This document shows positions 1-7,631 of a stretch of DNA of 32,733 nucleotides, in pieces (the first letter of the stretch is position 1; every line of letters begins with the position of its first letter). Source of the DNA: Euryarchaeota archaeon UBA40 (GTDB taxonomy: Archaea; Thermoplasmatota; Poseidoniia; Poseidoniales; Thalassarchaeaceae); assembly GCA_002506875.1 (NCBI GenBank), contig DAYJ01000114.1, positions 9,354 to 42,086 of the forward strand. The letters are read 5' to 3'. A program made the translations under genes and the position numbers. A model generated the notes under the pieces. The model ran no database searches, was not told the DNA's origin, and saw only the letters and a list, made by a program, of their open reading frames with translations.

Positions 1-1490
1 GAGAACATGTTCGCCATGAACGCAGCAACTGTAGTCAAAGAGGTCAACATAATAGCGCGACCGACCCGATTGAGTGAAATCATCGCAGCCGTCTCAGAGG
101 TACCTCCTCGACGCCTTTCCTCCTTGTATCGATGTAATGCATGGAGGCTGTCGTCAATACCGAGAGCGAGAATAAGAATAGGGAGCAAATTCGAGAATTG
201 AGAACGTTCAATCACTTCGAATCCAGTTCTATCACCAAACAAGATTAGGAGGCCGATGGATCCTTGCATCCAAACAAGGCTCAGTACTAAACCAAGACCC
301 ACTATTCCGACATCTGACCAACGACGAAGGCTGAACCAGAGAAGGATCATGATGGCTACGCCCATCAGCACAATGAGCCAAGCACTTGAGAGGAGTTCAC
401 GATTAACTTCGACATTAGGAGATTCACCGATTAGGAGGGTAGATGTGAAACGATCTTCGTCTCGAATCAAACGTTCAAGATCTAGGTAGAGCCACTCTGT
501 CGAACACGGATCTTCGCCGTCATTAATTCGATTGAGACATAAGTCCGTAGTAAGAGACGGTGGATCCGCTTCAAAACCGAGGCCAGAAACCGCATAACCC
601 CAGTCTTGTTCTGCATCGGACCATGAGAAAGTCCAACCATTAGCAAGCATTTTCTCACGGTCATATTGGATTAAGAGCCAAGCCGAACCAGCAGACCATC
701 GACCAGGCAACCATTCCGCACCAACCCAATCTTCTCCATCCAATGTCCCATTGACAGGACCGATGACGGGTGAATCCGAATCTGGAATGAAGGCTCGGTC
801 ATTGGAGAGCCAACGTAGGAAGGCTCCTTTGCTATGATTAGCCATTCGATGAGCAGCCATATCGATATGAGCCTGCGTAATGTTAGAGTCATCGAATGTC
901 AGACATTCAAGTTCTCCACAATCTGTCCAATTTGTCTCGGGTGGAACATCCACAATGAAAATCCCATCAGCCTCTTTACTTGGTTGGGTCAAGAGAGTCT
1001 CATTATTCATGAACGAACGGAAGTTATCTGGAAGGGATAGAACACCGTCTACAGGGGTGCCAGTAATATCTGACACTAGAGGGCCGTAATAGTCCGCAGT
1101 ATCATGCTCCTTGGCAACTTTCGCTTTACGGTCAAGCTCCTGCAAAACAGTAAGATTCAGAATTCCTCCATCTGGTGACTGGATCCCTTCAGCAAGACCT
1201 GGATAGGATTGCATTGTATTAGGGTCGAGGGGTCCAGTTGTATCCTGAATTAAGGTCGATTCAGTCACAGTGAAAATAAAGCCTACAATTACTCCATTCC
1301 CTGTGAATTCATCTTGGATAACGCGGGCGGCATCCAACTCTGGAGATTCAAGATCATAAGATTCGATGTCTGCAGGAGTGAGACTCACTGGAAGTCCTGG
1401 AAGGACGAGTAATGTCATCAGTGCAATGACGAGATGGGCCATCCGCCGACGATGAAACAAGGATTCGGCAAAGACCGAAAATCCTGACAT
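1..1490 (-). CDS. RND/MMPL-superfamily exporter, N-terminal part (runs off window)
   Basis: The open frame starts at ATG 1488-1490 and runs off the left edge, giving about 496 residues with no stop. It shows a membrane helix near residues 17-36, a large extracytoplasmic domain to about residue 360 with several Asn-glycosylation-like sequons and paired Cys, then a run of helices from about residue 369. The segment GIDDSLHALHRY at about 444-455 is the usual transmembrane-helix-4 signature of MMPL/HAE3-type RND permeases, which use ion gradients to move lipids or hydrophobic compounds. The remaining half (second periplasmic loop and helices) should lie beyond position 1. The substrate cannot be read from sequence. 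The 78-base gap to the dnaJ-like gene upstream leaves room for its own promoter, but I see no strong TATA box or ribosome binding site. Confidence 0.82.
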   Translation of the reverse strand, partial: MSGFSVFAESLFHRRRMAHLVIALMTLLVLPGLPVSLTPADIESYDLESPELDAARVIQDEFTGNGVIVGFIFTVTESTLIQDTTGPLDPNTMQSYPGLAEGIQSPDGGILNLTVLQELDRKAKVAKEHDTADYYGPLVSDITGTPVDGVLSLPDNFRSFMNNETLLTQPSKEADGIFIVDVPPETNWTDCGELECLTFDDSNITQAHIDMAAHRMANHSKGAFLRWLSNDRAFIPDSDSPVIGPVNGTLDGEDWVGAEWLPGRWSAGSAWLLIQYDREKMLANGWTFSWSDAEQDWGYAVSGLGFEADPPSLTTDLCLNRINDGEDPCSTEWLYLDLERLIRDEDRFTSTLLIGESPNVEVNRELLSSAWLIVLMGVAIMILLWFSLRRWSDVGIVGLGLVLSLVWMQGSIGLLILFGDRTGFEVIERSQFSNLLPILILALGIDDSLHALHRYKEERRRGGTSETAAMISLNRVGRAIMLTSLTTVAAFMANMF

Positions 1491-1568
1491 GATTCAATCA
1501 TGATTATCCCATAGATGAATACTCGTTAGTAGGCCACAAGGGAAAACGATGGACGTAACAGTATGTAT

Positions 1569-2465
1569 TCACAATCCCAAATTTCGGAGATTCTCGAGGG
1601 CTTCGATCATCTCTTGTGTTAATTCACCCACATCCTCAATCGCTAGTTCAAGATCGAGGGGGCCTCCTTGCCATCCTTCACTAGGTATCCTTCGCCGATC
1701 TCCAGGTTGGCTCCCCGCATCAATTTGCATACGTATGGTACGGCCGGATGGTGTATTGAACTCCACATTTCCTCCAAGTAACATAGCGGTGTAAGGAACA
1801 TGTAACGTCTGTACCAAGCGTTCTGATTCCCATCTTCGACCCTCTCCTGGGTCAACTCTAACCATCAGTATTAGATCGCCAGGTGTACCCATTGGATGCT
1901 CGTTACCCAAGCCGCGTAACCTCAGACGATGTCCATGAGCAACCTTCGATGGAATTGTAACAGTGACGGTACTCTCCCGGCGATGGACACCACGACCATT
2001 GCATACCGCACAATTCGAACCGGTTCGAAAGGTGTTACCATCGCACCTCTTACAGCGACGTAAGCGACTAAGTTCGAAGGGTATTTTTCCTCCGGATTCA
2101 GCTAACGATGAAGATACATCGATGCCTAGTTCGATGTCAATACCACGTTTCGGAGGCTCTCGAGGAGGCTCCTGCGCCCCACCACGCATCATCTGACGGA
2201 GGAGGTCATCGAGACCTCTAGGGCCAGGTCCACTTCCTGTAAATCTTGCAAACTGCTCAGCCTGATCGTGTTCCCTCCGCTTCTGTGGAGAACCTATGGA
2301 ATCATACGCCGATTGAATGGATTTGAAGCGCTCCTCTGCCGCTGGATCTCCTGGGTTTCGATCGGGATGATGTTGCCGTGCAAGACGACGGAATGCTCGC
2401 TTAATCTCGGCATCTGAAGCCGAACGCTCGACACCTAGAACCTGATAGGGGTCGCGACCATCCAT
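1569..2465 (-). CDS. DnaJ-like co-chaperone with a reduced zinc finger
   Basis: The 298-residue product begins with a J domain (about residues 4-66) carrying the HPD triad at 33-35, which in the family stimulates Hsp70 ATPase. A Gly/Pro-rich linker follows, then a zinc-finger region with only two CxxC pairs (C138/C141 and C152/C155), then the beta-rich C-terminal substrate-binding domains. Standard type I DnaJ has four CxxCxGxG motifs and two zinc sites, so this one can form one site at most. I chose ATG 2465 because the J domain starts right after it (MDGRDPYQVLGV). ATG 2489 is also possible, since a TATA-like element centred near 2518 would give a leaderless start there. The gene is divergent from the AIM24 pair, and no dnaK or grpE is in view. 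Confidence 0.85.
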   Translation of the reverse strand: MDGRDPYQVLGVERSASDAEIKRAFRRLARQHHPDRNPGDPAAEERFKSIQSAYDSIGSPQKRREHDQAEQFARFTGSGPGPRGLDDLLRQMMRGGAQEPPREPPKRGIDIELGIDVSSSLAESGGKIPFELSRLRRCKRCDGNTFRTGSNCAVCNGRGVHRRESTVTVTIPSKVAHGHRLRLRGLGNEHPMGTPGDLILMVRVDPGEGRRWESERLVQTLHVPYTAMLLGGNVEFNTPSGRTIRMQIDAGSQPGDRRRIPSEGWQGGPLDLELAIEDVGELTQEMIEALENLRNLGL

Positions 2466-2513
2466 ACAACGCCAAAGTAACCGTCCCATTTCAACAAGAA
2501 CCCACAGACCCAA

Positions 2514-2522
2514 CCGATATAA
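2514..2522 (+). promoter_or_regulatory. TATA-like element for the AIM24 genes, perhaps bidirectional
   Basis: The sequence TGATATAAC-like (core GATATAAC) is centred about 27 bases before ATG 2545, the archaeal TATA-to-start distance, so the AIM24 message would be nearly leaderless. Read on the other strand (GTTATATC) it lies about 29 bases before ATG 2489 of the dnaJ-like gene. Position and composition are the only evidence. Confidence 0.4.
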
Positions 2523-2544
2523 CTGAGGGAACTATGGCCAAGTC

Positions 2545-3234
2545 ATGCAAGAACACCTTGAGTTTGATCCCTCCTACACACTTTTGACACTCGCCTGTTC
2601 CCCAGGTGAAGCTGTAAATGTCGAACCTGGAGCAATGGTCTCTATGGCAGGCATGCAGATGCAGACAAAGTCAAGCGGGGGCTTCTTCAAGGGACTCAAG
2701 AAGATGGCGTTAGGTGGCGAGTCGTTCTTCCTCAACACCTTCACAGCTGGCGCACAGGGTGGCTGGATTAGCCTCGCTCCTGGAGCACCAGGCGACATTA
2801 AACACCGCGATATCCAACCTGGACGACAGGTCTTCATTCAGGGCGGGTCTTACCTTGCCTCTACGCCAAACGTGCAGACTGATACGAAATTTCAGGGATT
2901 CAAGGGCATGTTCTCTGGCGAATCAGTGTTCTTCATTCGTGCCTTTACAGAAGATGGTCAGGCTGGACGCGCTTGGTTCAATTCCTTCGGGGCAATCAAG
3001 GAAATTCCTATTCAGCCCGGTCAGGTCATTACAGTGGATACAGGTCATGTCGTCGCTTTCGATGACACTGTGACTTACGAGATTGGGAAAGTTGGCGGCA
3101 TGAAGTCGCTCTTCCTAGGTGGAGAAGGACTTGTAATGCACTTTTCAGGTCAAGGCAGTGTCTGGATTCAGACAAGAAATGTTGGAAGCCTTGCTTCCAA
3201 ATTAATCCCATTCCTGCCATCCCGTGGCAACTGA
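2545..3234 (+). CDS. AIM24 / TIGR00266-family protein, first copy
   Basis: This 229-residue protein has the features of the AIM24 (DUF124, TIGR00266) beta-sandwich family. It shows an early PGAMVSMAG block, a central GGESFFLNTF block, and repeated Gly-rich turns ending in GGEGLVMHFSGQGSVWIQTR near the C-terminus. Family members are widespread in prokaryotes, and a mitochondrial relative is tied to inner-membrane organisation, but the biochemical role is not settled. There is no signal peptide or membrane helix. It sits 20 bases before a second copy of the same family, so the two form an operon of paralogues and may assemble together. The start is ATG 2545, probably leaderless. Confidence 0.88.
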   Translation: MQEHLEFDPSYTLLTLACSPGEAVNVEPGAMVSMAGMQMQTKSSGGFFKGLKKMALGGESFFLNTFTAGAQGGWISLAPGAPGDIKHRDIQPGRQVFIQGGSYLASTPNVQTDTKFQGFKGMFSGESVFFIRAFTEDGQAGRAWFNSFGAIKEIPIQPGQVITVDTGHVVAFDDTVTYEIGKVGGMKSLFLGGEGLVMHFSGQGSVWIQTRNVGSLASKLIPFLPSRGN

Positions 3235-3254
3235 TTGACTCCTAGGTGAAATAA

Positions 3255-3980
3255 ATGCAGAATCACATAGAGTTCGACCCAGAATTTGCACTACTTACAG
3301 TGTCTGTAGATGCAGGTGAGACAATACGCGCCGAGTCGGGGGCGATGGTTTCGATGGCAGGAGTCGAAATGGAAACCAAGTCAGGTGGCTTATTCAAAGC
3401 GCTAAAACGAAAGATATTCGGCGGTGAATCAATCTTTCAGAACTACTTCACAGGTGGACCTCAGGGTGGTTGGGTCATGATCGCGCCTGGAACCCCTGGA
3501 ACGATTGTTACGAGCGATTTGCAACCGGGAAAAGCAATGTTTTTGCAATCCGGCGCCTATCTTGCATCGACACCAAACGTAGAGATGTCCACAAAGTTTC
3601 AGGGTGCTAAAGGGCTCTTCTCAGGGGAATCCATATTCTTCCTCCGATGTTACACAGAAGAAACTCCTGGAACCTTGCACTTCAACTCCTATGGGGCAAT
3701 CAAGCAGATTGATGTCCAACCTGGTCAAGAAATCACAGTCGATACGGGACATGTAGTTGCCTTCGAAGAAGGGCTTGAATATCGCGTCACGAAGGCAGGG
3801 AGTCTCAAATCCTCCATTCTTGGTGGAGAAGGATTGGTAATGATATTCTCTGGTCAGGGACGGTTGTATACGCAAACCCGTAATGCACAGGGCCTTGCTA
3901 ATGTCCTTGCACCATTTATTCCAACGAGTAACAGCGGCGGTTCTGGTGCCTTCAATATCGCCGAAAGTTTCCTCGGTTGA
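3255..3980 (+). CDS. AIM24 / TIGR00266-family protein, second copy
   Basis: This 241-residue paralogue of the preceding gene matches it along the whole length by eye: SGAMVSMAG, FGGESIFQNYF, LASTPNVEMSTKFQG and GGEGLVMIFSGQGRLYTQTR. The C-terminus is longer, with a Gly/Ser-rich stretch and a final hydrophobic segment. An AGGTGA ribosome binding site at 3244-3249 lies five bases before ATG 3255, unlike the leaderless first copy, which supports translation from a shared message. The function is as unsettled as for its neighbour. The divergence between the copies suggests an old duplication rather than a recent one. Confidence 0.87.
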   Translation: MQNHIEFDPEFALLTVSVDAGETIRAESGAMVSMAGVEMETKSGGLFKALKRKIFGGESIFQNYFTGGPQGGWVMIAPGTPGTIVTSDLQPGKAMFLQSGAYLASTPNVEMSTKFQGAKGLFSGESIFFLRCYTEETPGTLHFNSYGAIKQIDVQPGQEITVDTGHVVAFEEGLEYRVTKAGSLKSSILGGEGLVMIFSGQGRLYTQTRNAQGLANVLAPFIPTSNSGGSGAFNIAESFLG

Positions 3981-4018
3981 GACCACATACTCAAGTCCGA
4001 CCGATTCTTCCTCGGTCC

Positions 4019-5269
4019 ATGGAACCGAGGCGTATCACCTCGACTCGCCTCGTTACTGAAGGTGGGCGTGTCCATCGAGGCGATGTCCTCCTTCACAGTG
4101 ATGGATCATGGTCAGAGAGCCATGGCGATGAGGATGTCATCGAGACTATTGATGGTTCAAATCGTGTAATCACACGCTCATTTCAGAACTGGCATACTCA
4201 CCTGCCAATGGTCCTCAATCGTAGCATGGGTGAGGGGTTACCATTGATGGAATGGTTGCAGACATCGATTTTTCCAACTGAGCGTCATGTTACCAAGGAA
4301 CTTATCGAGGTTGGTACGCGAGCTGCAATTGCTGAATTAATCGCAACTGGGACAACCTTCGCTTGTGACATGTACCACCATCCTGATGCCATCGCGCCAG
4401 TCGTAGCAGAGAGTGGGATTCGAGGAATTGTATGTGGTCCAACAACTGATTGGCCCCCCTCATCAGAAGATATGTCAGACAGTGGTAATGCGCTCAAGAT
4501 GCTGGAGACTCTACTCTCTGATGGTTCTCTAGCCAACGGCCGCGTTCAATACGGTGTTGCCGCACACGCCGTCTACACCTGTTCCGAAGAGACGTTGCTC
4601 CGTGCAGCAGAACTCGGACGTCGATACTCAGCACCTGTCCACATACACACCAGCGAAACAAGACAGGAAGTTGCAAACTGCCATGCAGAACATGGTATGT
4701 ATCCAGTAGAATACCTCGACTCCATAGGATTCCTAGAAGAGGGAACAGTATGTGCACACTGTGGTTGGGTTACGAAGAAAGAGATGCGAATTCTTGCTGA
4801 GAAAAAATGCCATGCTGTTCATTGCCCTATCAGCAATCAGAAGTTAGCCTGTGGTGGCACGATGTCCTATCCTGCAATGAAGGATGCCAAGGTAGATGTT
4901 CGACTTGGGACCGATGGTGCAGCTAGTAACAACTCATTAGACATGCGTGCTGAAGCTAAAGCCGCCAGTCTAATTCAACGGCATGACCACTGGGATGCCC
5001 GAATCCTCGATCCCATCGAGACATGGCAACTCGCCACAAAGGGAAGTAAGGATTGGATTACATGGGATTTGAACGATGTTCGACTTCGTCCCACTGGGCG
5101 TGATGATCGACGACTTCTCGCTAACCTAATCTACAGTGGGGGGCGCGTCCTTGACGTCTTTGTAGACGGTGAGCCTATTCGGCGCGATGGAGTTACCCTA
5201 ACCATCGACGAGTTAGCATCCTTGGAAGCGTTGGAGGACAGCGCTAGAGAATACTATTCTCACATCTAA
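4019..5269 (+). CDS. Metal-dependent amidohydrolase, MTA/SAH-deaminase-like
   Basis: The 416-residue product belongs to the amidohydrolase superfamily branch that deaminates adenosine-type compounds (5'-methylthioadenosine, S-adenosylhomocysteine, 5'-deoxyadenosine, guanine). Metal-site and catalytic motifs are in order: HTH at 59-61 (QNWHTHLPM), HIHTSE with H210 and E213, CAHC with H247, and GTDGAASNN with D298. HCPISNQKLACGG matches the usual 'CP.SN..L..G' substrate-loop block. I start at ATG 4019. The frame extends to a TTG at 3977 that overlaps the previous stop and adds nothing recognisable. Only 38 bases separate it from the AIM24 genes, so co-transcription is likely. The exact substrate (MTA, SAH or 5'-deoxyadenosine) cannot be decided here. 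Recycling of spent S-adenosylmethionine products is the plausible role. Confidence 0.85.
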   Translation: MEPRRITSTRLVTEGGRVHRGDVLLHSDGSWSESHGDEDVIETIDGSNRVITRSFQNWHTHLPMVLNRSMGEGLPLMEWLQTSIFPTERHVTKELIEVGTRAAIAELIATGTTFACDMYHHPDAIAPVVAESGIRGIVCGPTTDWPPSSEDMSDSGNALKMLETLLSDGSLANGRVQYGVAAHAVYTCSEETLLRAAELGRRYSAPVHIHTSETRQEVANCHAEHGMYPVEYLDSIGFLEEGTVCAHCGWVTKKEMRILAEKKCHAVHCPISNQKLACGGTMSYPAMKDAKVDVRLGTDGAASNNSLDMRAEAKAASLIQRHDHWDARILDPIETWQLATKGSKDWITWDLNDVRLRPTGRDDRRLLANLIYSGGRVLDVFVDGEPIRRDGVTLTIDELASLEALEDSAREYYSHI

Positions 5270-5409
5270 CTCAAGACTGTTGTTGCTTCCGATAAGGAAT
5301 CTTCAAGCAGTACCGAAATAGGAAGGGAACTACTGGGGAGCTATTTGCTGAGAGGTTGCTTCGGCGACGACCCACGACCTGATCTGGGTAATTCCAGCGG
5401 AGGGAGGAA

Positions 5410-6903
5410 ATGGAACCAACACTTGCATATGGATTATTGATTGCTACGATTGGTCTCTTCGGCTATATCGGATACAAAGCCGCATCTGGAAAAGATATCA
5501 AGGTCGATGAATATCTTGCGGCACGGGGATCACAATCCTCGATGCGTATTGCACTGAGCCTATTCGCCTCAGGCATGGGAGTATGGATTCTCTTTGGTCC
5601 AAGTGAAGTAGGCTATTGGGGTGGTTTCTGGGACGTCGTAGGATATGCTCTCTCTTCTGCTACTCCATTCCTTCTGCTAGCTTATGTCGGGCCAAAGATT
5701 CGTTCATCACTTCCTGACGGGGTTACATTGGCAGATTACGTGCGTGCTCGACTAGGCCGAACTATGCAAATCTACGTCGGAATCATATCTATTCTCTACA
5801 TGTTCACTTTCCTTTTTGCTGAATTCACAGCCATTGGAAAGGCAAGTTCGATTCTTGGTGGACTAGATCCTCTAATCCCTATGATTCTAATTGCGGCCGC
5901 AACCGCAACCTATACCGCTCTCGGGGGTTTACCTGCTTCACTGGCGACCGACAGAATCCAGGCATTGACTGTGATTGCTCTATTGACAGGTTTGGGCATC
6001 CTACTCATGGCGCAGATGTTCAGCGATGGACTTGGCGAATGGATCAATCAAGCGAAGGCATTCAATCCAGAGGATGAATGGAGTATAGGTAGCATGAGTT
6101 ACATGGATTCCTTTGCATCCGGATTAGCTTTGATTATAGCAATCACTGCCGCTGAAATGTTCTCTCAGGGCAACTGGCAGCGCACTCATGCTTCTGAGTC
6201 ACCTGAAGCATTGCAACGGGGTGCATTGATTGCCTCAATGATGGTCTTCCCTCTAGTTCTGATCATGGGAATCCTCGGAACAGTTGTTGCCGGAAGAGGA
6301 GCCCCCATGTTCGGGGATGTGTACGACCCATCCGCTGCTTTCTTCATCTTAATTGCAGATGCTGGGACCCTTATCCTAATCCTCTTCCTTGTCCTTGCAG
6401 TGGCATTAGTATGTTCCAGTGCAGACACTTTGTTGAATGCAATTACAGCATCTGTAACACGTGACCTTTCAGATGGTCGGATGAACCTCTCCCAAGCTCG
6501 TATCGTTACCATCGGCTTGATGCCAGTTGCCGTGTACTTAGCGACTGGTCCAACTGTACTCGGATTTACCTTCGATGCAGCCAGTGTGTTTGGTATCTTC
6601 CTGTTCGCTGATCTACTAGCTGCAGCTACCGTAGCACCGGTTCTCCTGACCCTCTGGAATCGAATCACATCTGAAGGCGCACTCGCAGGCGCTATTTCCG
6701 GATTCCTCGGTGTTATCCTATACGGAACATACACTGAGGATTACATGAAGGGTATCGAGTACATCTACAAACCTGTAAATGAATACGGATTAGCAAATCT
6801 GAATGTATTCCTATCCGCCCTAATTGCAAGTGGCATAGTAACAATTCTAGTATCGATTGCTACTGCTTCAGAGGCAGGTATCACAACGACCGAAGAAGAG
6901 TGA
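5410..6903 (+). CDS. Sodium:solute symporter family transporter
   Basis: This 497-residue membrane protein has about 13 hydrophobic segments and the pattern of the SSS (SLC5-like, proline/pantothenate-type) family. Typical blocks are the first-helix GYIGYKAASGKDIKVDEYLAARG, a GMGVWILFGPSE block, ATYTALGGLPASLATDRIQ after helix 5, and SSADTLLNAITASVTRD near helix 8, where family members bind sodium. It would take up an organic solute with sodium, fitting a marine heterotroph. The substrate is not predictable. GGAGG at 5403-5407 lies only two bases before the ATG, too close for an ideal Shine-Dalgarno site. The 140-base gap upstream probably holds its promoter. It ends four bases before the stop of a convergent gene. 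Confidence 0.9.
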   Translation: MEPTLAYGLLIATIGLFGYIGYKAASGKDIKVDEYLAARGSQSSMRIALSLFASGMGVWILFGPSEVGYWGGFWDVVGYALSSATPFLLLAYVGPKIRSSLPDGVTLADYVRARLGRTMQIYVGIISILYMFTFLFAEFTAIGKASSILGGLDPLIPMILIAAATATYTALGGLPASLATDRIQALTVIALLTGLGILLMAQMFSDGLGEWINQAKAFNPEDEWSIGSMSYMDSFASGLALIIAITAAEMFSQGNWQRTHASESPEALQRGALIASMMVFPLVLIMGILGTVVAGRGAPMFGDVYDPSAAFFILIADAGTLILILFLVLAVALVCSSADTLLNAITASVTRDLSDGRMNLSQARIVTIGLMPVAVYLATGPTVLGFTFDAASVFGIFLFADLLAAATVAPVLLTLWNRITSEGALAGAISGFLGVILYGTYTEDYMKGIEYIYKPVNEYGLANLNVFLSALIASGIVTILVSIATASEAGITTTEEE

Positions 6904-6907
6904 GCGT

Positions 6908-7627
6908 TCAGTCTTCTTCAGGAGTATTCCTCGACTGGATACGGCGGGCAGGGATTCCTGCCCAAACCTCTCCGGGTGGAATCTCCGTCCACTTAGGAAG
7001 CACTGCTCGAGATGCAAGAACGGCTCCGTCCCCAATCGTGCATCCAGGATTGATGAAAGAACCTGAACCAATAACACAGTCCTTTCCAATCCGGACCGGC
7101 GATAGAACAAGTTCGCCTTTCTCGACAATATGTCCGTTGATTGCTGCTCCTCCACCAATCACAGTTCGATCCCCTATGTGAACCATAAAACAGTCATTGA
7201 TGGAAGTAGAATTCAGTTGCGCACCCTTGCCTACCTTGCATCCCATTAATCGATAATAGAACGACCCAATGTATGAGGGGACTACCAGGCCCAGTTGATT
7301 GATTGCCATTCTATGAAGGGCTCCAAGCATCCCCCATCGTACTGTTGTAAATGATCTCAATGGAACCCTCCCCTCAGGGAGACGAGGCCTTAGAATAGCT
7401 CCAATAAAACCGACCTCAAAGAGTAGTAGACCAACCCATGTAATGTAACTCAATCCTGCTCCAAAACCTAGAGCAATTGATCGAACTATAGGATCCCAAT
7501 CTGCACTCTCCATCCAGAGGAATATCATGCCATAAACGGGGGGTATTAGTGCTACACCCCATACAATAGCAGCGAGAACGAAGAAGAATGTCGTAAGCAC
7601 ATGCTGAACGACATCGAAAGTTCCCAA
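6908..7627 (-). CDS. Membrane-anchored hexapeptide-repeat acyltransferase
   Basis: The 239-residue product has two or three hydrophobic segments in the first 85 residues, then a left-handed beta-helix from about residue 125. There the hexapeptide pattern [LIV]Gxxxx is clear: KVGKGAQLN, HIGDRTVIGGGAAING, RIGKDCVIGSGSFINPG, TIGDGAVLAS. It closes with the GVWAGIPAR-type turn (here EVWAGIPARRI) common in acetyl- and acyltransferases. The membrane part plus short helix resembles the C-terminal regions of Pls/PosA-type synthetases, so transfer of an acyl or amino-acyl group at the membrane is an inference. The start is TTG 7627, five bases after the transporter stop; GTG 7600 is an alternative. It is probably co-transcribed with the MFS gene. 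Confidence 0.78.
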   Translation of the reverse strand: MGTFDVVQHVLTTFFFVLAAIVWGVALIPPVYGMIFLWMESADWDPIVRSIALGFGAGLSYITWVGLLLFEVGFIGAILRPRLPEGRVPLRSFTTVRWGMLGALHRMAINQLGLVVPSYIGSFYYRLMGCKVGKGAQLNSTSINDCFMVHIGDRTVIGGGAAINGHIVEKGELVLSPVRIGKDCVIGSGSFINPGCTIGDGAVLASRAVLPKWTEIPPGEVWAGIPARRIQSRNTPEED

Positions 7628-7631
7628 GAAA

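Noticed and set aside
3977..4018. TTG-initiated extension of the amidohydrolase
   Set aside because: The start overlaps the previous stop without a ribosome binding site, and the residues add no conserved strand before the domain begins.
6186..6734. 182-residue open frame antisense to the sodium symporter
   Set aside because: It is wholly inside a clear transporter gene. Its composition (Arg/Ala/Thr-rich, no motif) is what the reverse strand of hydrophobic codons gives.
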